Part shown: piece after piece, positions 24,229 to 35,900 of the stretch
Position numbering within the stretch: the stretch's first letter is position 1
Layout: each line of letters starts with the position of its first letter
Source: Mercenaria mercenaria
Lineage: Eukaryota > Mollusca > Bivalvia > Venerida > Veneridae
Length of the DNA stretch: 64,000 nt
Direction: 5' to 3'
Assembly: GCF_021730395.1 (NCBI RefSeq)
Contig: NC_069361.1
Span: forward strand, 78,253,001 to 78,317,000
Made by a program: the position numbers and the translations under genes
The notes under the pieces: model-generated
What the model was told of the DNA's origin: nothing
Database searches by the model: none
What the model saw: only the letters and a program-made list of their open reading frames with translations

Positions 24229-26723
24229 AACAAGATGACCATGATGGTCCTGAATCGCTCACCTCTTCCCACATGATCCAGTTTTGAGTATGACATCGTT
24301 TTTTCTATTATTTGACATAGTGACCTAGTTTTTGAGCTCATGTGACCCAGTTTTGAACTTGACCTAGATATTATCAAGATAAAAATTCTGACCAATTTTC
24401 ATGAAGATCCATTGAAAAATATGGTCTCTAGAGAGGTCACAAGGTTTTTCTATTATTTGACCTATTGACCTAATTTTTTAAGGCATGTGACCCAGTTTCA
24501 AACTTGACCTAGATAACATCAAGGTGAACATTCTCACCAATTTTCATGAAGATCCATTCAAGGGTATGGCCTCTAGAGAGGTCACAAGGTTTTTCTATTT
24601 CAAGACCTACTGACCTAGTTTTTGATCACAGTTGACCCAGTTTCAAACTTTATCTAGATATCATCAAGATGAACATTCAGACCAACTTTCATACAGATCC
24701 CATGAAAAATATGGCCTCTAGAGAGGTCACAATGTTTTTTCATTATTTGACCTACTGACCTACTTTTTGACGGCACGTGACCCACTTTCAAACTTGACCT
24801 AGACATCATCAAGATGAACATTCTGACCAATTTTTATGGAGATCCATTCACAAGTATGGCCTCTAGAGAGGTCACAAGGTTTTTCTATTTTTAGAGCTAC
24901 TGACCTAGTTTTATACCGCACATGACCCTGTTTCGAAGTTGACCTAGATATCATCAAGATGAACATTCAGACCAACTTTCATGAAGATCCATTGAAAAAT
25001 ATGGCCTTTAGAGAGGTCACAAGGTTTTTCTATTATTTGACCTACTGACCTAGTTTTTGATGGCATGTGACCCACTTTCGAACTTGACCTAGATATGATC
25101 AAGATGAAAATTCAGACCAACTTTCATACAGATCCCATGGAAAATATGGCCTCTAGAGAGGTCACAAGGTTTTTCTATTATTTGACCTACTGACCTAGTT
25201 TTTGACGGCACGTGACCCACTTTCGAACTTGACCTAGATATCATCAAGGTGAACATTCTGACAAATTTTCATGAAGATTTCATGAAATATATGGCCTCTA
25301 GAGAGGTCACAAGGTTTTTCTATTTTTATACCTACTGACCTAGTTTTTGAACGAACGTGACCCAGTTTCGAACTTGACCTAGATATCATCAAGATGAATA
25401 TTCAGACCAACTTTCATACAGATCCCATGAAAAATATGGCCTTTAGAGAGGTCACAAGGTTTTTCTATTATTTAACCTACTGACCTAGTTTTTGATGGCA
25501 CGTGACCCAGTTTCAAACTTGATCTAGATATCATCAAGGTGAACGTTCTGACCAATTTACATGAAGATCTTGTGAAATATATGGCCTCTAGAAAGGTCAC
25601 AAGGTTTTTCTATTTTTAGACCTACTGACCTAGTTTTTGATGGCACGTGACCCAGTTTCGAACTTGACCTAGATATATTCAAGATGAACATTCAGACCAA
25701 CTTTCATACAGATCCCATGAAAAATATGGCCTTTAGAGAGGTCACAAGGTTTTTCTATTATTTGACCTACTGACCTAGTTTTTGAATGCACGTGACCCAG
25801 TTTCGAACTTGACCTAGATATCATCAAGGTGAACGTTCTGACCAACTTTCATGAAGATCTTTTGAAATATATGGCCTCTAGAGAGGTCACAAGGTTTTTC
25901 TATTTTTAGACCTACTGACCTAGTTTTTGACCGCACGTGACCCAGTTTCGAACTTGACCTAGATATCATCAAGATGAACATTCTGACCAATTTTCATGAA
26001 GATCCATTGAAAATTATGGCCTCTAGAGAGGTCACAAGGTTTTTCTATTTTTAGACCTACTGACCTACTTTTTGAAGGCACGTGACCCAGTTTCGAACTT
26101 GACCTAGATATATTCAAGATGAACATTCAGACCAACTTTCATACAGATCCCATGAAAAATATGGCCTTTAGAGAGGTCACAAGGTTTTTCTATTATTTGA
26201 CCTACTGACCTAGTTTTTGAATGCATGTGACCCAGTTTCGAACTTGACCTAGATATCATCAAGGTGAACGTTCTGACCAACTTTCATGAAGATCTTTTGA
26301 AATATATGGCCTCTAGAGAGGTCACAAGGTTTTTCTATTTTTAGACCTACTGACCTAGTTTTTGACGGCACGTGACCCAGTTTCGAACTTGACCTAGATA
26401 TCATCAAGATGAACATTCTGACTAATTTTCATGAAGATCCATTGAAAATTATGGCCTCTAGAGAGGTCACAAGGTTTTTCTATTTTTAGACCTACTGACC
26501 TACTTTTTGAAGGCACGTGACCCAGTTTCGAACTTGACCTAGATATCATCAAGGTGAACATTCTGACCAACTTTCATAAAGATCCCATGAAAAATGTGAC
26601 CTCTAGAGTGGTCACAAGCAAAAGTTTACGGACGGACGGACGCACGCACGGACTGACGGACGGACGACGGACACCGCGCGATCACAAAAGCTCATCTTGT
26701 CACTTTGTGACAGGTGAGCTAAA
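24229..26723 (-). mobile_element. Pearl/Helentron-like element, family C copy 2, about 15 monomers of about 145 bp
   Basis: On the minus strand it starts TTTTTAGCTCACCTGTCAC with the inverted GTGACAAGATGAGC stem, then TTGTGATCGCGCGG and a (GTCCGTCC)n run (26627-26668). A long regular core follows, with TTTGACCTACTGACCTAG and GAGAGGTCACAAGG on the plus strand recurring about every 145 bp. The hairpin GACCA/TGGTC followed by TCTTGTT is at 24229-24251. It interrupts the ZNF862-like exon without visible target duplication. Confidence 0.85.
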
Positions 26724-26861
26724 AACCAACGTAAGCGTGATTTTCAAAGTTCATGGCTGAAGGACTACAAATTGCTCTCACACGACGCAGATAAACAGGA
26801 AATGTATTGTGAAGTTTGTAGGCAGTACGAAACCGTCGGTTCATTTGTCACTGGCTGTTCA

Positions 26862-28304
26862 GGCTGATCACTACCAAATAGAATGTAAGCCTCCGCAGGT
26901 CTAGTCACAAGTAGTCCAAATATAAATAGTACTAATCTTTTTTCCTTTCCTAGTGCATTTTCTCGGCAGCAACGTGCTTACTTTTACCCTACCGCGTTTC
27001 AGTATGTATCACTTTGCATTCTATTGAAATCAGCATGTTCCTATTGCATGCTAGATAAAAATGGCGGCGTAAGAATTTAATGTCACGAAAAGAGAAATTG
27101 AAAGAAGCGAAAAGTAGTAAATTCAGCGGGTTGTATTTAACGAACTGTAGTTTTCTTATATAAAAGTTAACACCCCATTTTCTTTTTGTTTTTCTAAAGT
27201 AGCGATCTAGTTCTTTATGGGAATATAAGTCTCTGAAAATCTGATATGCTAGAAAATGTCGAAAAACCGTTATGAAGTGAGTGAATTTTATATGAAACAA
27301 AGAACAGCTGGATTTAGTGGTGTTCAGCCTATAAGGGGCAATACATGGTATTTTCTGAAACCCCTCGAAAATGAATGGAAATGCCATTAATCTATTCTTT
27401 ATGATGTAAAACGGTAACAAATGGCTAAAAACGCTTAAATTTCTTGTGTTTTTGGAATTAAGATCAAATTTTCGACCAGGTGGCACTATTTTGGTTCGTT
27501 TTAAGACCTAGTAAATGTCTATTCTCGATTTTAGCACTTCAGTTGCCTAAATAATATTGAAATTAGCATGTTTCTGAATGAAAATGACAAACATCGTAAC
27601 GATTAAATGGATGTTAAATGTAAATTCCACGAATAAGGTAAAATAAATTGAAATATTGCCTGCACAGGGCTAAATTTTGCATATTTTTGGGGATGGGGGT
27701 GACCTGTAATGAATTGTCATTTCTCTACATTTTCTCAATATTTTGCACCAAAACTAAGCAGAATCATTGTAAAATAGGTGTACCTTGAAAATGAATGCGA
27801 ATTCATGGAAAAATCGAACAAAAATTTTCTCTTATAGGCTGATCACTACCAAATAGAATGTAAGCCTCCGCAGGTCTAGTCACAAGTAGTCCAAATATAA
27901 ATAGTACTAATCTTTTTTCCTTTCCTAGTGCATTTTCTCGGCAGCAACGTGCTTACTTTTACCCTACCGCGTTTCAGTATGTATCACTTTGCATTCTATT
28001 GAAATCAGCATGTTCCTATTGCATGCTAGATAAAAATGGCGGCGTAAGAATTTAATGTCACGAAAAGAGAAATTGAAAGAAGCGAAAAGTAGTAAATTCA
28101 GCGGGTTGTATTTAACGAACTGTAGTTTTCTTATATAAAAGTTAACACCCCATTTTCTTTTTGTTTTTCTAAAGTAGCGATCTAGTTCTTTATGGGAATA
28201 TAAGTCTCTGAAAATCTGATATGCTAGAAAATGTCGAAAAACCGTTATGAAGTGAGTGAATTTTATATGAAACAAAGAACAGCTGGATTTAGTGGTGTTC
28301 AGCC
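26862..28304. mobile_element. 1443-bp element: two 468-bp direct repeats around a 507-bp spacer, flanked by TTCA
   Basis: The repeats 26862-27329 and 27837-28304 appear identical by reading. Each has imperfect inverted ends (GGCTGATCACTACCAAAT at the start; the reverse complement of the end reads GGCTGAACACCACTAAAT, 15 of 18 matching). The outer flank is TTCA on both sides, and removal restores the host exon frame. The spacer 27330-27836 begins TATAAG and ends CTTATA, so each repeat is bordered inside by TATA. No protein domain was found; short minus-strand ORFs repeat because the DNA repeats. Alternatives: an internally deleted LTR-type element (terminal repeats), a composite of two TIR elements, or a cointegrate-like product. 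It looks very young. Confidence 0.75.
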
Positions 28305-28370
28305 TTCAAACTTTAAAGTCCAAACAATAAAAACGCATGATGCCAGTGAAGGCCACAAAATTAATGTATC

Positions 28371-30903
28371 GATTCTTTATGTTCAATAAATATAAATAAA
28401 AGAAAGATGTATTTGCTTTCAAATTTGGTTATATATGTTTATTGAATCTTTTTAAATAGTGTTTACAATCGATAAAATCACTGAAAATGGGAGGGATTCC
28501 TGAAATCAGGGAGGGACAGCTGAATTTGTAAGGAGGAATCCCGCCAGGATTGTTAGAAAAAAAGTAAGGATCTAACCCTGACCTTGAATTATATAGAAAG
28601 TTCCCAACATGCATTCTGACCCCAACCCTAGGCTGGCATGTTTTAAAGACAAGGTCTGTGCATTGTCTCGATGGGGTGAATGTTATGACCAGTTTTACGG
28701 TATGAAAATCCTTTCATAGGTTTATGACATACTAGTACAGCTCAGACAAGAAACTATACAGACATTTACTGGTAGATGTTCAGAAAACACATCTATATTC
28801 TTTCCTCTTAGCTTGGGATATTTATAAATATATGCTATATAATATACACTAAATTCTCTACTTTGTACAAATAACAACACCAGATTGTACTGATCATTTT
28901 TTACTCTAAATCTTGATCAATAATTTATTCACAATGTTGTCAATGATGCAGCTGGAATTTTTACATCTTTATAAAAAGAAAATTTAAAATGAAAAATAAA
29001 TTCATTTTTACAATTTCTCATGGTTTGATCCACAAAAATATCACATACAATTAGTGCCATATTTACATAGCACTGGAGACATAAATAAGGTTGATACTTC
29101 AATTCATACAGGAACCAAGGTTGAAGACCAGTCTGGGAATACAACTTTGCCATTGGTCAATTTCAATATTCTAGCTCTTATACACACAATCAGGTGCTTG
29201 AATTTTAGACTGGTCTACAAACTATTTTATAACCTTGGGTCCAGTATATGTGTAGTAAATATCTTTACATGGTGACAGGCACCTCCTACAATTTCCTTAA
29301 ATGCCTTCCTTATAGTAAACTTACGGCTTTAAACTTCAAGAGACATTTAACTAGTGGTCTATAAATACAGCTGAACCTCTCTTAAGGACACCTATATACA
29401 GCAAACACTTCTCTACAAAGACCTCTATTTTCTTCCCCTATTAAGATATCATTCTTAATAAATTAACTTTTTCTGAGCAATAACTTCTTTACAACAAACA
29501 CATTTTTGTCTTCCAATAAATAGGTGTTCACTCATGACAGGTTGCACTGTATGTCCACTCTAAGAGGTTAAACTGTATGCACACCTATTTCCTTTAGCTG
29601 AATCAACAAAATGTATGTTTCGCACCTTCTAAATTTGACACTTTGGTAAAGAAATACTACACACATTCATTTGCATACACAGGCCACCTCAACCTTTACA
29701 TTAACGGTTAACCAGTAACATAAAAATGAATTCCAGGAACATCATAGGAAGATGTATATATACAAAGACTTCTATTTACAAAATGATGTATTATGTATAT
29801 AAATCACAATTCAAACAGTTCCTATCCAACAAAATGTCTTTAACAATTATGCGCCAACAATGTTCTTCTGTATCTTGTATAAGGCATGATCACAAAGTAC
29901 AGACTTTGAATGAATTCCATCATCTATGTCTAAGTATTTCATGATAGCCCACTTATACTTATTTGCACAATATACCATGATATCAAAAATATTTCAGTTA
30001 CAATTTTTTACATAACTTTTGTATATTTGTAAACATTTTAGATATAATTTACATGTATATGATTTAAGAGATAAATTAACATGAGTTCATGTCTGATAAA
30101 AATTTAGGAATTTATAGAAAAGCTAAGGATATTTTTAGGAGCAGGCTTGATTTTTACAAGGTTTTTTTTTCAGGAATTTTAAAAAACTTCAAGAAAGTAG
30201 GAACCTAGGAATTTTAGAGACAGTTCAATTTTTGTTGTTGTTGTTGTTGGGTTGAGTCAAACCAAAACAATTTAAGTCATATGGCGACTTTTGTAGCTTT
30301 TGATGGCGAGGGAGGACCCCAGGTGCTCTTCTGAGCATTATGTTATCACAAGCAGGCACTTAGGTAGAACCATCGACCTTCTGTAAGCCAGTTGAATGAC
30401 TTTCTCCCATGAACAATTCAACATCCCAAGCAAGGCTCCAAACACACATCAATAAGGGGCAAGTGGTTCAAACATGGCAACCTTAACCACTTAACCATGA
30501 TGGCTCTAAACAGTCTGTTCACTTTTTATTTAGACCTTACTGGTTAGTTAGAATCCACACTTATTACTAGTACTGGCTTACAATACATAAATATCTATTA
30601 CAGCACAGAAGTGGTTTTTTTAGTAGATTGAAATATACGGCAAAAATTGCCAGTTTTAAATTGTTAATAATATATAGTAAAACCTCAAACATATTGCACA
30701 TGGCTCTAGAAAACAGTTCAGCTTTCTTTTCAATAACAATCTAGTCTATTTAGTAAGAATAAAATTTTCTAATAATAGGTATAAAATCTCGAGAAGCAAT
30801 ATTTATACAAGAGTTTGACACACAGTGTTGTCAGATAGGAATGTGTTGTCATGTTGCTATGGTTATGTTGGGGAAGTTACCATGGTGATGAATTAGCACT
30901 AGG
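28371..30903 (-). other. Probable 3' UTR and downstream flank of ARID4
   Basis: No coding exon follows the ARID4 stop at 30904. Minus-strand AATAAA candidates lie at about 30527-30532, 28924-28929 and near 28440; I cannot tell which is used. A SINE (30228-30512) lies inside. 28490-28590 shows weak resemblance on the minus strand to 23748-23860, left unassigned. Confidence 0.4.
30228..30512 (-). mobile_element. tRNA-derived SINE with (CAA)n tail
   Basis: On the minus strand the head has an A-box-like TGGTTAAGTGGTTAAGG (near 30490) and a B-box-like GTTTGAACC (near 30465). The body contains the conserved CAACTGGCTTACAGAAGG block, and the tail is (CAA)n (30230-30250). This is the best-preserved member of a family also at 42010-42205, 44900-45150, 47740-48010, 50690-50830 and 52065-52255. 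A V-SINE or Meta-SINE type known in molluscs is plausible but not shown. Confidence 0.65.
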
Positions 30904-32947
30904 TCATGAGCATTCCACCTCCACTGCTGAAGAGCTCTGAGCCTCTCCTGTAAACACAGAAATACCTTATTAGAAATAATCATATGGTTTTTGTTACATG
31001 AACACAAATTTTCGCAGTCTTTCACAAATGAAAAGGCCGTCAGACAACCTTAAAGTTTGCTGGATTTTGTTCCTGTACTAAAATACACTCTCAAACTTCT
31101 TCACGTGTAAAATGTAAAGAACAAACTAGTCTTTCCATTCATGAATCACAAGTCTAGATTTGTAGAAAATATATGCCTTCAAATGGGATTTAAACCTATG
31201 ACCTGTGATTGTAAGACTTATGCTTTACCTTTTCTGCCAACTGGGTGTGCTTCACAGGAAAATATTAATAATTGTATTACACAGAACATAAAAGAGACCT
31301 TGCTTTTATTTCTACAACAGACACTGAGCAGTCAAAGGACTCTAGACATAAATGGCATGCCATAAATAATTAGGCCACCATATTAGAGTCAAATACAGTT
31401 TAAACTCTATATCTCGAACCCACTTATCTCAAATTTCCAATTATTTCGAAGGCATTTTCAAGTCACATACAGAAAAACATGTGACCATAAATAGATAATA
31501 TCATTCAAAATGCCAAAATAGAGTTATTTTAATAAGCATCCTCAACAAATTTCAAGGATTTAATTAAAGTATAACAATGATCACTTGAAGCTGCAAGGGA
31601 ATGAGCAGAAACTTTAACCCTTATCATGCTGGACACGATTGATTCTGCCTTTGCGAACAGTGTAGATCTTGATCAGCCTGCACATCCATGCAGTCTGATC
31701 AAGATCTGCACTGTTCGCCATTCTGTCAGTATCTTTTTGGTAAGCACCCCTTTTAACAGTCAATGGTACTGTCCAAATTGAAAATTGGACAAGTTCATTA
31801 TAGAACTTTAGAAGGGTAAGGGTTAAGTTATCAAGGGTTCTAAGCAGTCCAAACACAGACAATAAATTTAAATGTGAATAGAGACAACTAATTTTGATTC
31901 TGACTGAAACATTTGCACATAACGACCAACTGCAATAATGACCATAGTTTGGCTCTTAAGAGGATGGTCTTTATACACAGGTCTGACTGTATGTAATATC
32001 TTTTAAGGAACACTTACTCTCTCTTTCTTTTCTCCTCAATTTTTTTCTCCGCCTATCAATGCATGCCACTTCTGATTTGAGGTTCATGTAGATTTTGCGT
32101 ATCTCAGTGATTTTATCAACAAGGAATGATATTCTATCTGTGCCTTCCAAATATTTGCCTTCTTCTGTAAATACAAATAAAACAACTGTTGAAACTCTCT
32201 ATATATGTTTTGGAACAAGCTAAAAGACACTATGTTAAGTACAATGTACTGTAGATTTGATTCTTTCTTTTTTGCTAAAATTTTGCTTAATTTTCTTTTA
32301 ATTTAAACTAATTAATTTTAAGTAGAGTGTGAAATAAGTTATATTAATCACTCTCTATGCCTCATTTCTGATGATTTCAATGCCATAAGGACAGTTTCCC
32401 TTTAAACACAGAGCACTAAAAACATGTTTTTCAATTCCCTTGCAGTTGAGGCTCTGTTTACAAATATTTCCAAAATATTTTTTTTATATTTTGCTTGATT
32501 TTAACACTGGCAAAACTACATTTTTAGCCATAAAATTGAAAATTCAGAAAATCCTACTACACGTGTGTACTACCTTGGAGACCTTTAGGATGATGTAATC
32601 TTTACATCATCTTTGGTTAAGGATTAGCAAGATCAAACAGTATCTATCAATTACCGGTACATGATTTCACTGTATATGGATAAGGAAAATTCCATCTTTG
32701 AAAAGGAGGTATGAAGTGCAAATATGCAGTCGCTTACAGTTGCAAGACTCCTGTTTCAAAATATATCTAAACCTGTAAGCGGGACAAATGCTGCAGCAAG
32801 AGGACTTAACAACAAAGAACTTACCGAGGTTGAAATTATATTTGGGAGGTCTTGGTGACCTATTTGCACTGCTGGCAGTTCTCTGATAGCTGTCGGACGA
32901 GTACTGCGGACTGCGACCTTTACTGAAGTCTTCACTATCACTGTCAG
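30904..32947 (-). other. ARID4: ARID4 exons 22-24: conserved C-terminus
   Basis: Residues 1454-1557. KYNFNL joins to ...[40 protein letters not shown] and KERE, then a short end VEVECS before TGA (30906-30904). The DRRRKxLxxKERE block is the invariant C-terminal motif of vertebrate ARID4A/B (R2 repression region), which fixes the end of the gene. Confidence 0.92.
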
Positions 32948-35900
32948 CTGAAAGTAAAAAGTAATTGAATCATAATGCGTTTATCTGTTTGTTGTAATGA
33001 ATCAAACTGGCTATGGTTCTTCTATTTTCTAATATTACTTGATTAAAACCTTTTTAACCTTTAGCCTGCTAAATTTCTAAAATGGACTGGTCCATCATTC
33101 AATTTGGGCAATACCATTTATTATTCAAAGGGGTGTTCACTGAAAACTTACTGACTGAATAGCGAACAGTGCAGACCATGATCAACCTGCAGGGATGTGC
33201 AGGCTGATCTTGGGTCTGCACTGGTCGCAAAGGCAGAACACTTGCTGCCAGCAGGCAAAAGATTAAGTATGGTTTCTAAGTCTCAAGCTAATCCAATGCT
33301 TTATACAATCAAATTGGATAAGGTTTAGTTGTGCATTAATAGAGAATGATGCATTTAATAAGGCCTTCTTAAGTGAAACTAATAGTGCCCTAAACCAAAC
33401 TATCATTCCAATCTTTCTGTAACAGCTAAATTAACACAATTCTAAGACAAGTGTGCAGAACGAAACCCAATTTTAAGGCATGATAAATTAAATTCTATTT
33501 TAAGTATGGTAATTATTCAAGTTCTGCTTCTTTTATAAAACTCATTGTGCCATTTCAACTTTTTAACTCTGTAACATGAATGAGTGGACTTTCAACTTGA
33601 TTTGTCACATATATCTATCATGAACAATACGAACGTTTGATTACGTTTACTACACACATGCAAAAATAATAGTATCTATGAACATTTCAGTCAACTATTG
33701 AGTTGATTTGTACTGTGCTAGTGTTATATGAACAGTCTCAATAGTTTTGATATGTTACAGATATTGGTTGAGTTAAACAGATTCCCTGGTTCCCTACCTT
33801 TTACCAGTTATATGCAAGTAAATACATGAGTCAATAGAAAAAGAACAAGTAACTGAGTATTGCAGTGGCAATACAGAAGTCCACTACCAGTTAAATTTTT
33901 TTTTTTTACTTGACCCTGACCTTAGTGACCTTGACCTTTGACTGACAATCATGGGTCATGTGCGTAACACATAATCTAACAATGGGGAACATTTCTGTAT
34001 ACAATTTAGTACTTAAAAAATCCTTCAATGCAATTAAAAGTAATGGAGCAGAAACAAATTTTTACTTGACCTTGAACCATGACCTTTAACCAACAAACCT
34101 AGATCATGCACTGACACATTCTCTCATCATGGGGAATGTTTGTAATTACTAAGATATTCCATCAATGCATATACAATGTATATATTAAAAGTTATGGAGC
34201 AGAAACAATTTTTACTTGACCTCCACAGTGACCTTGACCTTTGACCTACAAACATAAGTCATGTACGAGCATAATCTACATATTACCCTCTATATACTTA
34301 CCAAGTTTTATGAACCTGCCTTGAATACTTTTTGAGTTATCACTGGATCCAGATTTACAGACGGACAGACGGATGTTCCTACACTACATATGGGTATTTA
34401 TGTGGCTACTCTTTTGTTCTATTGTTCTTTTAGCCACGTAATAGAAGAAAAGCCATATAAAAGCTTACGGAATGAAAGATATCAAAGAAAAAGTACATTT
34501 ACCTATTGTTCCTATATGCAAATGAAGCTCGAACAGACAGATGGACGGAGGGCATTCCTATAATCCCCTCCGGTGTTGCACCGGTATGGGACTAAAAATC
34601 ATAAATTTCTCAAACAATATTTGCCATGTTTAAAGATTCTTGGATCTAAAGCTATAGAACTGGGTTTGGAGACCAATTTAAAAAGAACTGCAGCATTTAA
34701 CTGGTTGTTTCTGAGCTCAGCTTAGAATCTGACCGATGGAAAAGGCTGTGCAAGTTAAAGAAACTATAAACAAAAACAAGAATAACAGATCAAATAACAT
34801 ACCTAACTGCTTTGTTCTGCTTGAAGTGGATTTCCCTCTGCAAGCTCGTTTTCGACGTTTTGTTGGTGTTGGCTCATCAGACTCCCGACGACGCTTTGTA
34901 GAGTACACTGGAACATCAATGCTGCCTTCTGAACCTGCGATCACACCACTACTGCTGCCTGTGCTTCTATTCGACGGACTTGCGTTACCAACCGGAGATT
35001 CACTACCTGCTGCCTGACTAGAGTCTGTTTTTGAACCACCTTCATCTGACAATTTTCCGGCAGTTTTGATTTGATCATTATGGCCATGCTGTTGAACAGC
35101 GTCATCAGAGTCATGCTCAGGCGTGGTTGGTGGAGTATTTTCAAACAAATTACCTTTGTTCATTGAATGAGATTTCTCAGTTTTGTCATGTTTTAATGAA
35201 AAGCTGTCCGAACCCTGACTGTCACTAATTCGGCAGTCAATTGTTTCAATTCGTGGCACAAACCCTTGGGATTCCTGAACAAATGATTTTCCCGAAACTG
35301 TTTCTGGACTTGCAGATCTAGATCGTATTTGCTCCTCACATCTTAGATCTATATCCACAGAATTGTCTTTTGAAGCACTAGCACTTTCAAGATCTTTTTC
35401 CTTATTGATAAGTTCTTTACTTCTCCTACCAGGTCCTCTTTTTGAAGTTTTTCTTATAGCAACCATTTCCTGCTCTTCCATTTCAAGTTTTTTCTTTGTT
35501 TTCTTCCTCACTTTTTTCTTAACACTTGGAACTTCATTTTCTTCCTCCTTCACTTCATCATTTGGTTGTATATCACCATTTATCTCCTCTTGCTCGCCAG
35601 TTTCAACCTTCCTTCCAAGAACAATATCTGTTTTCACAGGAGAAGCTTTGTGAACGACCAACAGGTCAGGCATCTTCTTGACTTCTTCTTTCCTCTCAAT
35701 TTTATCAACTTCAGACACTTGCAACAACAATTTAGCACTTTCGATATCTGGCCTTTCTACTGCTACTGGTATTTTCCTCACCATTGGAGAGAATCCTTGC
35801 TTCTTCTCTGCAAGTGTGATAAATGGTTTCTTTTCTGGAGGCCCTGATGAAATTAATGCCTCTATACTGTTAACAGAAACAGTAGGTACTGGTGTTTTCA

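Larger units (their letters stand above)
24139..28370 (+). pseudogene. ZNF862/KIAA1586-like (TTF-type zinc finger) coding fragment, split by two insertions
   Basis: Three collinear coding pieces share one theme. 24139-24228 starts with ATG and encodes MWKFIDCVSEPAIKKPK and 13 further residues ending DYE. About 26724-26861 encodes NQRKRDFQSSWLKDYKLL...MYCEVCRQYETVGSFVTGCS. 28309-28370 encodes NFKVQTIKTHDASEGHKIN. The residues C-x2-C (CEVC) and H-x5-H (HDASEGH) form the TTF/BED-like finger seen at the N-terminus of ZNF862-like proteins. That group is related to hAT transposases and is abundant in molluscs. The pieces are separated by the pearl-like element 24229-26723 and the 1443-bp element 26862-28304. 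There is no donor or acceptor at the borders, so these are insertions into an exon and the gene is dead here. No catalytic domain is present; AATAAA motifs follow at 28385-28400. Confidence 0.65.

Noticed and set aside
26989-28275. Two related minus-strand ORFs (165 and 103 residues)
   Set aside because: They lie in the duplicated 468-bp units; the shared sequence follows from the DNA repeat and has no recognisable domain.
23748-28590. Weak similarity between 23748-23860 and the minus strand of 28490-28590
   Set aside because: Only scattered matches (GGGTTNGATC, CCCGC); too weak to claim an inverted pair or a shared exon.
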